Positions 8,000 through 17,600 of a stretch of DNA of 64,000 bases are shown here, one piece after another; position 1 is the stretch's first letter; each line of letters opens with the position of its first letter. The notes below the pieces were generated by a model, which worked only from the letters and a program-made list of their open reading frames with translations, did not search any database and had not been told where the DNA came from. The position numbers and the translations under genes were made by a program. Origin of the DNA: Candidatus Gastranaerophilales bacterium (lineage in GTDB: Bacteria > Cyanobacteriota > Vampirovibrionia > Gastranaerophilales > Gastranaerophilaceae); assembly GCA_944324385.1 (NCBI GenBank), contig CALUWD010000008.1, forward strand, positions 1 to 64,000. The letters are read 5' to 3'.

Positions 8000-8019
8000 A
8001 AGCAGCCTAAAAGGCTGCG
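8000..8019 (-). terminator. Rho-independent terminator after the 8066-8569 gene
   Basis: GCAGCC / GGCTGC (8002-8007 with 8013-8018) closes a 5-nt loop and is followed on the minus strand by TTTTTATTTT. Confidence 0.8.
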
Positions 8020-8065
8020 TATATTTGAACAATAGAGGAGGAGAATAACAGAGTAATGCTTCTTT

Positions 8066-8569
8066 TTAAGCAAAAATGTTTAGGGGTTCATTATCTTCCT
8101 TTTTGCTTTCTTCTTGAGGTTTGTATGCAAATGGGTTAGAGCCTTTTGCATCTTTGTTAAGGTTTGCAATTTGATACAAATCAACTCTTTGCGCTTGTGG
8201 TTCAACGATGTTGATTGCTTCAGCTTCAGAGTTAGTTGGTACAAAAAGCTTGCCTTCAACTGCTTTTGCTACATTGTTGCCACCGTAAAGTGCGCTTGCA
8301 GCTTGAGAGTTTAGATAAGATGTGTTGATGTTTTGAGTGTTAATTCCTGATTGTGTGATTGCAATTTGTCTTTGTAATTCAAGGCTTGTTTTTGAATTGT
8401 AAAGATCAACACCTAAAGTAGGACGTTTAAATTGAGATAAATCAGTTTTTGAAAGGTCGATTGTTTTTTCTGCTGCGCGGGAGAAAATTTCACCTGATAC
8501 TTTTGCAGCATTTACACTGTCGATTCCTGCAAATAAATTTTGATTTAATCCAAGTCCTGAAACACTCAT
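8066..8569 (-). CDS. Lineage protein of unknown function (167 aa)
   Basis: I do not recognise a family. The protein is rich in Asn, Ser, Gln and Ala, has no signal peptide or membrane segment, and starts MSVSGLGLNQNLFAGIDSVN, which again has a Phe in a short N-terminal lead. The middle (SLELQRQIAITQSGINTQ) could be an amphipathic helix, and the tail is charged (EESKKEDNEPLNIFA). It is a single-gene transcript with its own terminator at 8000-8019. ATG 8569 is supported by GGAG somewhat far upstream. Confidence 0.6.
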   Translation of the reverse strand: MSVSGLGLNQNLFAGIDSVNAAKVSGEIFSRAAEKTIDLSKTDLSQFKRPTLGVDLYNSKTSLELQRQIAITQSGINTQNINTSYLNSQAASALYGGNNVAKAVEGKLFVPTNSEAEAINIVEPQAQRVDLYQIANLNKDAKGSNPFAYKPQEESKKEDNEPLNIFA

Positions 8570-8696
8570 TTTGTTTCTTTCTACTCCATTGTTCCTTATG
8601 TAATGTTAATCGGCGCAATTTCAAAAATATTTAGGATTTTAATTTATTTTTGTTACATATATTTACAAAAGTTCTTTATTTTAATTTTCTTTGGGT

Positions 8697-8702
8697 TATA
8701 AT
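8697..8702 (+). promoter_or_regulatory. -10 box of the pyr operon promoter
   Basis: TATAAT is located about 95 nt before pyrK. Transcription would start near 8709, giving a leader that includes a 12-codon reading frame and a terminator hairpin. No clear -35 is visible. Confidence 0.6.
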
Positions 8703-8725
8703 TTAGAAAAAGGAATTTGGCTTAA

Positions 8726-8764
8726 ATGAACATAAAAATGTCAAAACTTAAATATAGCAAATAA
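8726..8764 (+). CDS. Candidate pyr operon leader peptide (12 aa)
   Basis: ATG 8726 with AAAAAGGAA upstream encodes MNIKMSKLKYSK and stops at TAA 8762-8764, the base before the 5' arm of a terminator-like hairpin (8764-8791). A ribosome finishing this peptide would cover the 5' arm and block the hairpin. This is the same logic as E. coli pyrBI attenuation, where UTP-dependent RNA polymerase pausing sets the coupling. It is inferred from layout only. Confidence 0.45.
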   Translation: MNIKMSKLKYSK

Positions 8765-8791
8765 AAGAAAGGTTTTTGCCTTTCTTTTTTT
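8764..8791 (+). terminator. Attenuator hairpin in front of pyrK
   Basis: AAAGAAAGG pairs with CCTTTCTTT (8764-8772 with 8779-8787) around a 6-nt loop, and the 3' arm runs into a T-tract (8785-8791). It lies between the promoter and the first gene, about 10 nt before the pyrK start, so it can only act as a conditional terminator or as an RNA-stability element. Confidence 0.65.
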
Positions 8792-8801
8792 ATGGGTGAA
8801 A

Positions 8802-9518
8802 ATGAAAAAAATTCAAAAAGGAATTATTAAAAATATAGAAAAAATCGCACTTGATACTTTTGCGCTTGAAATAAGCTCAAGTGTATTAGAGGCACACTCA
8901 GGGCAATTTATTTCAATTTTATGTCCGCCAAAGACCCTGAGACGCCCCTTTAGCATAAAAGGCTTTAAAGACGGTGTGATTGAGGTATTTTTTAAACTCA
9001 AAGGCGAAGGCACAAATTACATAAAATCTCTTAAAATTGGCGATAGTGTTGATTTTATGGGACCTTTAGGACAAGGGTTTAAAATTCAAAATAAAAAATC
9101 CCTCCTTGTGGGCGCAGGGATTGGTATTGCGCCGATGTTATTTTTAAAAGACGAATTAAATAAAAAAGGAGTGGAAAACTTTTTAATAACAGGTTTTAAG
9201 GCTCAGGATGAGGCAATTGAAGGCTCGGATAAAACAGTAATTGGCGGCAGTGTGATTGATTTTTTACCAGAGATTATCGAAAAATTTAAACCCGAGGTAA
9301 TTTATTCTTGCGGGCCTGAAATTGTTTTAAAATTAGTTAGCAAAGTAGCGCAAGACTACAATCTTGAGGCGCAAATTGCCATGGAGAAAGTTTTTGCCTG
9401 TCAGGTCGGTGTCTGCAGGGGCTGTGTAATAAAAATTTTAAAAGACGGCAAGGTTCAAAATGCTACTATTTGCCACGATGGACCTGTATTTGATGCAAAG
9501 GCGGTAGTATGGGAATAA
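8802..9518 (+). CDS. pyrK: Dihydroorotate dehydrogenase B electron transfer subunit
   Basis: PyrK carries FAD and a 2Fe-2S cluster and passes electrons from dihydroorotate oxidation (PyrD) to NAD+. An FAD-binding barrel comes first (RRPFSIKGF near residue 46). The NAD-binding part has LLVGAGIGIAPM near 100. The C-terminal 2Fe-2S loop CQVGVCRGC plus a later ICHDGPVF Cys gives the four ligands. An in-frame GTG at 8796 (two codons upstream) is an alternative start; ATG 8802 gives MKKIQKG. The gene overlaps pyrD by 10 bp and is first in the UMP operon, directly after the attenuator hairpin. Confidence 0.94.
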   Translation: MKKIQKGIIKNIEKIALDTFALEISSSVLEAHSGQFISILCPPKTLRRPFSIKGFKDGVIEVFFKLKGEGTNYIKSLKIGDSVDFMGPLGQGFKIQNKKSLLVGAGIGIAPMLFLKDELNKKGVENFLITGFKAQDEAIEGSDKTVIGGSVIDFLPEIIEKFKPEVIYSCGPEIVLKLVSKVAQDYNLEAQIAMEKVFACQVGVCRGCVIKILKDGKVQNATICHDGPVFDAKAVVWE

Positions 9519-10420
9519 AAATTGCAAATTTTGAAATGAAAAACCCAATAATTGCAGCCTCAGGCACTTTTGGTTACGCTGATGAGTATGAAGATTTTTG
9601 CGATGTGTCTAAAATCGGCGCAATTGCTACAAAAGGCATTACTCTTGAGCCCAGAGGGGGCAATGAGGGAGATAGAATTTTTGAAACAAATTCAGGCATG
9701 ATTAACCGCATTGGGCTTGAAAATATTGGCATTGAGCGTTTTATTGATGAAAAAATTCCAATCTTAAAAAAGAAAAATATAACATACATTTTAAATGCGG
9801 CAGGAAGCACAATTGATGATTATTCAAAATTAGCTCAAATTGCGCATAAAAACGGAATTGAGGCAGTTGAACTTAATGTTTCATGTCCAAATGTAAAATC
9901 AGGCTGTTTAGAGTTTGGAGTAGATTCAAATTCACTCTATGAGCTTGTTTTGAATGTTAGAAAAAATTACGGCGGATGTTTAATTGTTAAATTAACTCCT
10001 AATGTTACAAGCATTGAAAATTTAGCGTTAGCTGCCCAAAATGCCGGAGCAGACGCAATAAGCGCCATTAACACCTTAAAAGGTTTGGGAATAAAAATTG
10101 ATTTTATAAACGGTAAATTTTATAAAAAAGAAGTGCAGGGCGGACTTTCAGGTAAATGCATAAAACCTGTTGCACTTAGCATGGTTAAGCGCATTGCTGC
10201 TGTTACAAAGTTGCCAATAATAGGCATGGGCGGCATTTCTTGCTTAGATGACTTATTTGAATTTATAAGCGCAGGCGCAGACGCTTTTGAAGTGGGTACG
10301 CAAAATTTTACTCAGTGTGATGTTTGCAATAATCTTGCCGATGAGCTTGAAAACTTTATAAAAACAAACGGTTTTAAGGATTTTGAAGATTTAAAAGAAA
10401 AAATTAAGGAGATAAACTAA
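9509..10420 (+). CDS. pyrD: Dihydroorotate dehydrogenase B catalytic subunit
   Basis: This FMN-dependent TIM-barrel enzyme oxidises dihydroorotate to orotate as a PyrD2-PyrK2 complex. At 303 residues it has the normal class 1B length. Conserved parts visible are NPIIAASGTFGY at the N-terminus, AVELNVSCPNVKSG near residue 129 with the catalytic Cys (class 1 uses Cys, class 2 Ser), VKLTPNV near 160, and the FMN phosphate region GMGGI and AGADAFEVGTQNF. It overlaps pyrK by 10 bp, and its TAA shares a base with the pyrE ATG, which means tight translational coupling. Confidence 0.96.
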   Translation: MGIKIANFEMKNPIIAASGTFGYADEYEDFCDVSKIGAIATKGITLEPRGGNEGDRIFETNSGMINRIGLENIGIERFIDEKIPILKKKNITYILNAAGSTIDDYSKLAQIAHKNGIEAVELNVSCPNVKSGCLEFGVDSNSLYELVLNVRKNYGGCLIVKLTPNVTSIENLALAAQNAGADAISAINTLKGLGIKIDFINGKFYKKEVQGGLSGKCIKPVALSMVKRIAAVTKLPIIGMGGISCLDDLFEFISAGADAFEVGTQNFTQCDVCNNLADELENFIKTNGFKDFEDLKEKIKEIN

Positions 10421-10995
10421 TGCCACAAGTGGATGTAAAACAGTTATTGATTGACTTTGACGGGTTATTAAACGGGCACTTTTGCTTAACGTCAGGTCTG
10501 CACTCTGATACTTATTTTCAATGTGCAAAGTTGTATCAGTACCCCCCTGTTGTTAAAACTATAGCTGGAGAGCTTGCTAAAAAGCTTAAAGGGCTTGAGT
10601 TTGACACTGTTGTTTCACCTGCAATCGGTGGTATAATTTTTGGTTACGAAGTTGCAGCAGCGACTGATAAAAGAAATCTTTTTGTAGAGAGAAAAGACGG
10701 CGAAATGCAGTTAAGGCGCGGTTATTTGCTTAAAAAAGGTGAGAGAGTTTTAATTGTAGAAGATGTTATTACAACTGCAAGAACAATTTTTGAAACAATA
10801 GAGGCGCTTAAACCCTTTGAAATAGAGGTCGCAGGAGTTGCGTGCATTGTTGATCGCTCTGCAGGAAAATTAAAAGACAAACTTAATATAACCTCACTTT
10901 TGCAGGTTGATCCCGTAACTTACACTCCTGAAGAATGTCCGCTGTGCAAGCTTGGAATTGAAATTACAAAACCGGGAAGCAGGACTGGCAAGTAA
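10420..10995 (+). CDS. pyrE: Orotate phosphoribosyltransferase
   Basis: PyrE joins orotate to PRPP to give OMP. The 191-residue protein has the PRTase motif VLIVEDVITTARTIFETIEA near residue 108-127, with the two acidic residues that hold the ribose of PRPP, and the substrate loop region ERKDGEMQLRRGY before it. The N-terminal FCLTSGLHSDTYFQ is typical of the PyrE family close to the thermophile/cyanobacterial type. It starts in the TAATG overlap with pyrD, and pyrB follows after 1 nt. Confidence 0.95.
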   Translation: MPQVDVKQLLIDFDGLLNGHFCLTSGLHSDTYFQCAKLYQYPPVVKTIAGELAKKLKGLEFDTVVSPAIGGIIFGYEVAAATDKRNLFVERKDGEMQLRRGYLLKKGERVLIVEDVITTARTIFETIEALKPFEIEVAGVACIVDRSAGKLKDKLNITSLLQVDPVTYTPEECPLCKLGIEITKPGSRTGK

Positions 10996-10996
10996 A

Positions 10997-11893
10997 ATGA
11001 AGCACTTAATTGACATAAAAAGTCTAAAAAATGATGAAATACTTGAAATAATAGAACTTGCAAAGTATTACGAAAAAAACGTACCTTTAGGCACTCAAAA
11101 AAAGAAACAAAAAGGCTCGGTTGCACTTTTGTTTTTTGAAAACTCAACCCGCACAAGGTTTTCTTTTGAAATGGCATCAAGAAAATTAGGGTTTGATGTT
11201 TTTAATTTTGAAGCACAAAAGTCCTCTATTTTAAAAGGGGAGGGCTTTTTTGACACATTAAACAACCTAAATGCCATAGGCTGTGATATTGCAGTTATCA
11301 GGCACTCTAGAGAAGGTTTTATAGAAGAACTTGCCCAAAAGAATTATTCTTACGGGCTTTCGCTTATTAACGCAGGCGAAGGCAAGTCTGCTCACCCGAC
11401 GCAGGCACTTTTAGATTTTTATACTCTTAATAAACACTTAGGAACGCTCGAAGGTAAAAAAATAGTAATTGTTGGGGATATAGTACATTCTCGCGTTGCA
11501 AAATCAAACATAGAACTGCTTTCACGCTTTGGGGCGCAAGTTGTCTGCTGTTCGCCTGATTATTTTGAAGACTGGACTCTTGAGCACATTAAATACGAAC
11601 CAAACATAAATATTGCGCTAAAAGACGCCGATGCCGTTATGGGGCTTAGAATTCAAAAGGAAAGAATTGAAAATAATGTCCCCTACGCACAATATATTGC
11701 AGATTATCAAATAAATGAAAAAAATATGCCCGATAGTGCCATTTTAATGCACCCGGGACCTGTTAACAGAGATGTTGAAATCTCAAGCACTTTGCTTGAT
11801 ACAAAAGGTGAAATAATAATCGAGCAGCCAAGAAATGGTGTCTTTGTGCGCATGGCGGTGTTGGATTTAATTTTTGAGGGGGTTCAAAGATGA
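10997..11893 (+). CDS. pyrB: Aspartate carbamoyltransferase catalytic subunit
   Basis: PyrB makes carbamoyl aspartate from carbamoyl phosphate and aspartate. This 298-residue protein has the carbamoyl-phosphate loop ENSTRTRFSFE near residue 50, the HPTQALLDFYT segment near 133 and HPGPVNRDVE near 252. Asp-binding features rather than ornithine ones support ATCase over ArgF, and the operon context settles it. I chose ATG 10997, 1 nt after the pyrE stop, over an in-frame start at 10952 inside pyrE. No pyrI regulatory subunit is present, so allosteric control of the E. coli kind is unlikely. It overlaps pyrC by ATGA. Confidence 0.95.
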   Translation: MKHLIDIKSLKNDEILEIIELAKYYEKNVPLGTQKKKQKGSVALLFFENSTRTRFSFEMASRKLGFDVFNFEAQKSSILKGEGFFDTLNNLNAIGCDIAVIRHSREGFIEELAQKNYSYGLSLINAGEGKSAHPTQALLDFYTLNKHLGTLEGKKIVIVGDIVHSRVAKSNIELLSRFGAQVVCCSPDYFEDWTLEHIKYEPNINIALKDADAVMGLRIQKERIENNVPYAQYIADYQINEKNMPDSAILMHPGPVNRDVEISSTLLDTKGEIIIEQPRNGVFVRMAVLDLIFEGVQR

Positions 11894-12867
11894 ATATAGT
11901 TGAACTGCCAGCTTTTATTGATATGCACGTCCACTTTAGAGAACCGGGGTATGAGTACAAAGAAACCATTGAAACGGGTCTAAATGCCGCACTAAAAGGC
12001 GGATTTTGTGCAGTTTGCGCTATGCCTAATACAAATCCGGTTTGCGATAACATTGAAACGCTAAATTATATTCTTGAAAAATCAAAAGGGCATAAATGCA
12101 AGTTGTATCCAGTTTGTGCGGTTACAAAAAACTTAAATACAAATGAATTAGTTGATTTTGAGGCACTTGCAAACGCAGGTGCCGTTGCTTTTTCTAACGA
12201 TGGTTTGCCGATTTTAAATCACAGTGTTTTTTATAATGCACTAAAAAGCGAAAAATTAATCCTCTCGCACCTTGAAGATGAAACAAGAGAAGCTATTTGG
12301 CAAATTCAAATATTTGAAGAACTTGTGCGTGAAGGCTTTTCACCACGTCTGCATTTTTGTCATATTTCAAAAAAATCTACCCTTGAAGCTATAAAAGCGG
12401 CGAAAACAAGAGGTTTAAAAATAACTTGCGAGAGCGCACCGCATTATTTTACTTTTACAAAGCAAAATGTTACAGACACCGGCGTTTTTAAGATGAATCC
12501 GCCACTGGGTGAAGAATATGACAGGCTGGCAGTTATTGAAGCTATAAATGAGGGCACGATTGATGTTATCTCAACAGATCACGCTCCGCATGGAAACGAT
12601 GAAAAAACTTTGCCTTATGATAAATCACCAAACGGCATAACAGGGCTTGAAACCTCTTTTTCGCTGACTTATGCGCAATTTGGCTTGCAAAAAACGCTTG
12701 ATTTAATGTCAAATAATCCTGCAAAAATTTTAGGAATTGAAATAAAACAGAAAAATAAGTTTGATTTAGATAAAACTTACACTGTGCATGGGGCGGAATT
12801 TGCCTCTAAATGCAAGGTTACACCTTATGAAAATATGATTTTAAAAGGAGTTAAAATTGATGATTAA
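11890..12867 (+). CDS. pyrC: Dihydroorotase, short N-terminus
   Basis: PyrC closes carbamoyl aspartate to dihydroorotate with a two-zinc centre. The zinc His pair DMHVHFREPG lies at residues 11-20, followed by MPNTNP, FSNDG, SHLEDE, FCHISKKS and the catalytic Asp in STDHAPH near 234. At 325 residues it is about 100 shorter than Bacillus-type PyrC. The barrel begins almost at the first residue, so the N-terminal half of the urease-type beta-sandwich is missing. All metal ligands are visible, so it should be active. It starts in ATGA overlap with pyrB and overlaps pyrF by 8 bp. Confidence 0.92.
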   Translation: MNIVELPAFIDMHVHFREPGYEYKETIETGLNAALKGGFCAVCAMPNTNPVCDNIETLNYILEKSKGHKCKLYPVCAVTKNLNTNELVDFEALANAGAVAFSNDGLPILNHSVFYNALKSEKLILSHLEDETREAIWQIQIFEELVREGFSPRLHFCHISKKSTLEAIKAAKTRGLKITCESAPHYFTFTKQNVTDTGVFKMNPPLGEEYDRLAVIEAINEGTIDVISTDHAPHGNDEKTLPYDKSPNGITGLETSFSLTYAQFGLQKTLDLMSNNPAKILGIEIKQKNKFDLDKTYTVHGAEFASKCKVTPYENMILKGVKIDD

Positions 12868-13591
12868 TGAAAAAATAAAAGAAAAAATTGTTTTAGCGCT
12901 TGATGTTGAAACCTTTGTTGAAGCAAAAACTTTAGTAGATGAACTATCTCCTTATGTTGGCACTTTTAAAGTCGGATTGCAACTATACACAGGTTTTGGC
13001 AATGAAATTATCGACTATATTAAAAATAAAAATTCAAATTTCTTTTTGGATGTTAAATTAATGGATATTCCAAATACTGTTAAAAAGGCAAGTGAAAATA
13101 TTGTTGCCCGTGGTGCAAATTTCTATAATGTCCACGCTTTGGGCGGGCTTGAGATGATGAAACAATCAAAAGAAGGCGCACTTAAAGCTGCGCAAAAAAC
13201 AGGTAAAAAACCGCCTATAATCCTTGCTGTAACTGTCTTGACAAGTATTTCTCAGGAAGTTTTAAACGATGAAATTGAAATAAATAAAGAAGTTAAGACC
13301 CTTGCAATTACACTTGCAAAATTGGCAAAAAAAGCAGGGCTTGATGGAGTTGTAGCCTCAGTTCATGAACTAAAAGCCATAAAAGAAGCTTGCGGTGCGG
13401 ATTTTAAAGTTTTATGCCCCGGAATAAGACCCTCTTGGAGTCTAAAAGATGATCAAAAACGAATTGCAACACCAAAAATTGCAATCGAGGGCGGTGCAGA
13501 TTACCTTGTAATAGGTAGAGCAGTGACAGCAGCACAAAACAGAGTTGAAGCTATGGAAAAAATTTATGAAGAAATAGGAGAAATTCTATAA
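12860..13591 (+). CDS. pyrF: Orotidine 5'-phosphate decarboxylase
   Basis: PyrF turns OMP into UMP, the last step of the pathway. This 243-residue TIM-barrel protein has the catalytic Lys-Asp array FLDVKLMDIPNTVKK near residues 62-75 and the phosphate-binding GADYLVIGRAV near the C-terminus. It belongs to the shorter, group I bacterial type. ATG 12860 is preferred over the in-frame TTG at 12857 because AGGAG (12846-12850) is well placed for it. The start lies inside the pyrC end, and the stop overlaps the carA ATG as TAATG. Confidence 0.95.
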   Translation: MINEKIKEKIVLALDVETFVEAKTLVDELSPYVGTFKVGLQLYTGFGNEIIDYIKNKNSNFFLDVKLMDIPNTVKKASENIVARGANFYNVHALGGLEMMKQSKEGALKAAQKTGKKPPIILAVTVLTSISQEVLNDEIEINKEVKTLAITLAKLAKKAGLDGVVASVHELKAIKEACGADFKVLCPGIRPSWSLKDDQKRIATPKIAIEGGADYLVIGRAVTAAQNRVEAMEKIYEEIGEIL

Positions 13592-14679
13592 TGGCAACAT
13601 TAATACTGGAAGATGGAACAGTAATGAGCGTGAAGTCCTTTGGGGCTGCGCGCGAAGTCTTTGGCGAAATTGTTTTTAACACCTCTATGGCGGGTTATCA
13701 GGAAATTATAACTGATCCCAGCTATGCCAATCAAATAATAGTAATGACTTATCCTGAAATAGGCAACTACGGGATTAATAAAGACGATTTTGAATCACTA
13801 AATCCTGCCCTTAAGGCACTAATTGTAAAAGAATACTGTAAAAATGAATCTCATTATAAAAGTGAAAAATCTTTAGGTGATTATTTAAAAGAGAGAAATG
13901 TTGCAGGTATTGAGTGTGCAGACACAAGGTCTTTAACTAAAAAAATCCGCGAAGCAGGGACTATGAACTGTTTTATCAGCCCGCGCGATTTATCTGAATA
14001 CGAAATAAAACAAAAAATCGAAGAAACAAAAAACTATAAACCAAACCCAGATGTTGTATATGATGTTACAACCCGTATGGTCTACACTCGTGGCGAAGGT
14101 AATCCGATAAAACTTGCTTTTATTGACTATGGTGCAAAATATGGCATTGTAAAAAGCTTATTTAATCGAGGATGTGAGGTTAAGGTTTACCCTGCAAATG
14201 TAAATGCCGAGTCAATTTTAAGCGGAGATTTTGATGCGGTGTTTTTATCAAATGGCCCTGGAGATCCACAAGATTGTAAAGTTGAGCTTGAAACAATTAA
14301 AAATCTTGTTGGCAAATTGCCAATTTTTGGCATTTGCCTTGGTTATCAGCTTTTAGCAATTGCATCAGGTGCAAAAACTTATAAACTTAAATACGGGCAC
14401 AGAGGGGGAAACCACCCTGTTATAAATCTTTTAACAAATAAAGTTATGATGTCATCGCAAAACCATGGTTATGCGGTGGATATAAACACTTTAAGCGACA
14501 TTATGACACCAACGTACAAAAATCTTAATGACGACACTTTAGAAGGTTTTAAAATTGACTCTTTAAAAATCCACGCGGTGCAGTTTCACCCTGAAGCAGC
14601 CCCCGGGCCAAATGACGCCTCAGTTATTTTTGATGAGTGGGTTGAATTAATGAAAGAATATAAAAAAGTGAGGGTGTAA
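13591..14679 (+). CDS. carA: Carbamoyl-phosphate synthase small subunit
   Basis: CarA is the glutaminase subunit that supplies ammonia to CarB. Of 362 residues, the N-terminal half is the CPSase small-subunit domain (FNTSMAGYQEIITDPSY near residue 30) and the C-terminal half is a class I glutamine amidotransferase. The nucleophile Cys is in FGICLGYQ near residue 249 and the His-Glu pair in VQFHPEA near 331-335. It sits between pyrF and carB with one-base stop/start overlaps on both sides. As no arg gene is linked, the complex probably also serves arginine synthesis if that exists. Confidence 0.96.
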   Translation: MATLILEDGTVMSVKSFGAAREVFGEIVFNTSMAGYQEIITDPSYANQIIVMTYPEIGNYGINKDDFESLNPALKALIVKEYCKNESHYKSEKSLGDYLKERNVAGIECADTRSLTKKIREAGTMNCFISPRDLSEYEIKQKIEETKNYKPNPDVVYDVTTRMVYTRGEGNPIKLAFIDYGAKYGIVKSLFNRGCEVKVYPANVNAESILSGDFDAVFLSNGPGDPQDCKVELETIKNLVGKLPIFGICLGYQLLAIASGAKTYKLKYGHRGGNHPVINLLTNKVMMSSQNHGYAVDINTLSDIMTPTYKNLNDDTLEGFKIDSLKIHAVQFHPEAAPGPNDASVIFDEWVELMKEYKKVRV

Positions 14680-17600
14680 TGAAAGATAATTCAATAAAAA
14701 AAGTTCTTGTAATAGGCTCAGGACCTATTGTAATCGGGCAAGCGGCTGAGTTTGACTACGCTGGAGTGCAGGCATGTCGTGCGCTAAAGGAAGAAGGGAT
14801 TGAAGTTGTACTTGTAAATTCAAACCCTGCAACGATTATGACCGATGAACATATTGCAGATAAGGTTTATATAGAGCCTTTGACATTAGATATGCTGACA
14901 AAAATTATTGAAAAAGAGCGTCCGCAAGGTCTTATGGCGTCTTTGGGCGGTCAAACGGGGCTAAATCTGGCTTGCGAATTAAATGACAATGGTGTGCTTG
15001 AAAAATATAACGTAAAAGTTTTAGGTACAAATATTGACTCCATTAAAAAGGCAGAGGACAGGGAATTATTTAAAAATTTGATGAATGAAATTGGCGAGCC
15101 TATTCCTGACAGTGAAATTGTTTCAAGTTACGAGGAGGCTTTAGAATTTGCAAATAAAATCGGTTTTCCTATAATCATCCGTCCTGCATTTACCTTGGGC
15201 GGTGCAGGCGGTGGTATTGCGCACGACGAAAAGGAATACGAGGAAATAGTCCACTCCGGCTTAACTCAATCTCCCATAAATCAAGTGCTTGTCGAAAAAT
15301 CAATTGCAGGCTTTAAAGAAGTCGAATACGAGGTTATGAGGGATTCTAACGACACCTGTATTATCATCTGTAATATGGAAAACATTGACCCGATTGGTAT
15401 TCACACAGGTGACAGCTTTGTTGTTGCGCCCTCTCAAACACTTACAAATAACGAATATCAAATGCTAAGGTCGTCTGCAATAAAAATAATCCGTGCGCTA
15501 AAAATTGAAGGCGGTTGCAATGTCCAATTTGCACTTGATACAAAGTCAAATCAGTACTATGTTATTGAGGTAAACCCTCGTGTATCAAGGTCTTCTGCCC
15601 TTGCTTCAAAAGCTACGGGCTACCCGATTGCAAAAATTACAACAAAAATTGCAATAGGTTACAATTTACACGAAATTAAAAACTCAGTTACAGGTAAAAC
15701 CGTTGCAGCGTTTGAGCCTGCGCTTGATTATGTTGTTGTTAAAATTCCAAAATGGCCCTTTGATAAATTTGCAACAGGGGATAGAATTTTAGGAACTAAA
15801 ATGAAAGCTACAGGCGAGGTTATGGCAATTGGCAGAACTTTTTGCTCGGGCTTTAAAAAGGCGATAACTTCTCTTGAAGGCAAAAAAACAGGGCTTTTGC
15901 ACTATAAATTTGAAAATATGTCGCTTGAACAACTTTTAGAAGAACTCCATATTCAAGACGACAGAAGGATTTTCAGGCTGGCGGAAGCTCTCTCTCGCGG
16001 TGTTGAAGTTGATGAGCTGAATAAAATTACAAAAATTGACAAATGGTTTATTAATAAAATCAAAGACATTACAAACGTTGAGCGTGAGCTTGAAGTTAAA
16101 CCGCTTGATTTTGAACTGTACAAAAAAGCAAAAGAGTTTGGGTTTTTAGATTCTGAAATTTGCGCTTATGCAAATGTTGAACAGCAAACCCTTGATAATT
16201 TTAATCTTGAGGCGTCCTTTAGGATTGTTGATACTTGCGCAGGCGAGTTTCGTGCCTCAACTCCTTATTTTTACTCGACATATTGCGAAGAATGTGAGCT
16301 TGAGGAATACAAAAAAGAAACAACTGACAAAAAAGGTAATGCAGTTAAAAAAGAAAACGTCATAGTCCTTGGCTCAGGCCCAATCAGAATAGGGCAAGGG
16401 ATTGAATTTGACTATTGTTCAGTGCATGCAAGCTGGGCGCTGAATGAAAACGGATATGAATCTGTTATGGTAAATTCAAACCCTGAAACGCTTTCGACAG
16501 ATTTTGATGTTGCAACAAGGCTTTATTTTGAGCCAATGAATGTTGAAAATGTAATGAATATAATTAAAAAGGAAAATCCAAAGGGCGTTATGGTGCAATT
16601 TGGCGGGCAAACAGCAATTAACCTTGCGCCAAAGCTTGCAAAATATGGTGTAAAAATCCTTGGAACGTCCTTAGAAAGTATTGACGCGGTTGAAGATAGG
16701 AAAGTTTTTGAAAAACTTTTAAAAGACTTGAAAATACCTCAGCCAAAAGGCAGAGGGGTAAGAAGTGCACAAGAAGCGCTTGAGACAACTCGTGAGCTTG
16801 GATATCCTGTTTTGGTGCGCCCATCTTACGTTATAGGCGGACGTGGCATGCAGGTTGTATATAACGATGATGAGCTTTTAACCTACATTAATCAGGCATT
16901 GCAATTCTCAAGCGAACACCCTGTTTTAATTGACCAGTACATTGAGGGCTTAGAAGTCGAGCTGGACGCGGTGTCTGACGGTAAAGACATCTTAGTCCCC
17001 GGGATTTGCGAACACATTGAGCGAGCCGGTGTTCACAGTGGTGATTCTATGAGCATTTACCCGTCAAGAAATATAAGCCGCAAAAACGAGCGAAAACTTG
17101 TAAATTATGCACGTGCAATAGCTAAAAAGCTTAATATTAAAGGCTTAATGAATATTCAATTTATTATAAAAGACGATGTTGTTTATGTAATTGAAGTTAA
17201 CCCGAGAGCCTCAAGGACTGTGCCTATCATGTCTAAAGTTACAGGTATTCCCATGGTAAAAATGGCAATTAATGCGGCTCTTGGCAAATCAATTCGCTCT
17301 TTTGGCTTTGGTACAGGGCTTTATAGGAAAACAAATCTTGTATGCGTTAAAATGCCTGTGTTCTCTTTCCAAAAATTAAACAGAATTGACCCTGCGCTTG
17401 CGCCTGAAATGAAGTCTACAGGCGAAGTTTTAGGGGTTGACACAAACTTTAAACGCGCGCTTTTAAAGTCTTTTATAGCGGCAGGTTACAAGTTTGGCGG
17501 TAAAAAACAAAGAGTGCTTGTATCGCTTAACGACCATTACAAAAAGCCTGCTCTAAAGATTGTAAAAAGGCTGTTTTCACAAGGCTTTTTCATTATGGCA

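Noticed and set aside
10952-10996. Longer pyrB start inside pyrE
   Set aside because: It would add 15 residues not typical of ATCase; ATG 10997 directly after the pyrE stop fits the coupling of the whole operon.
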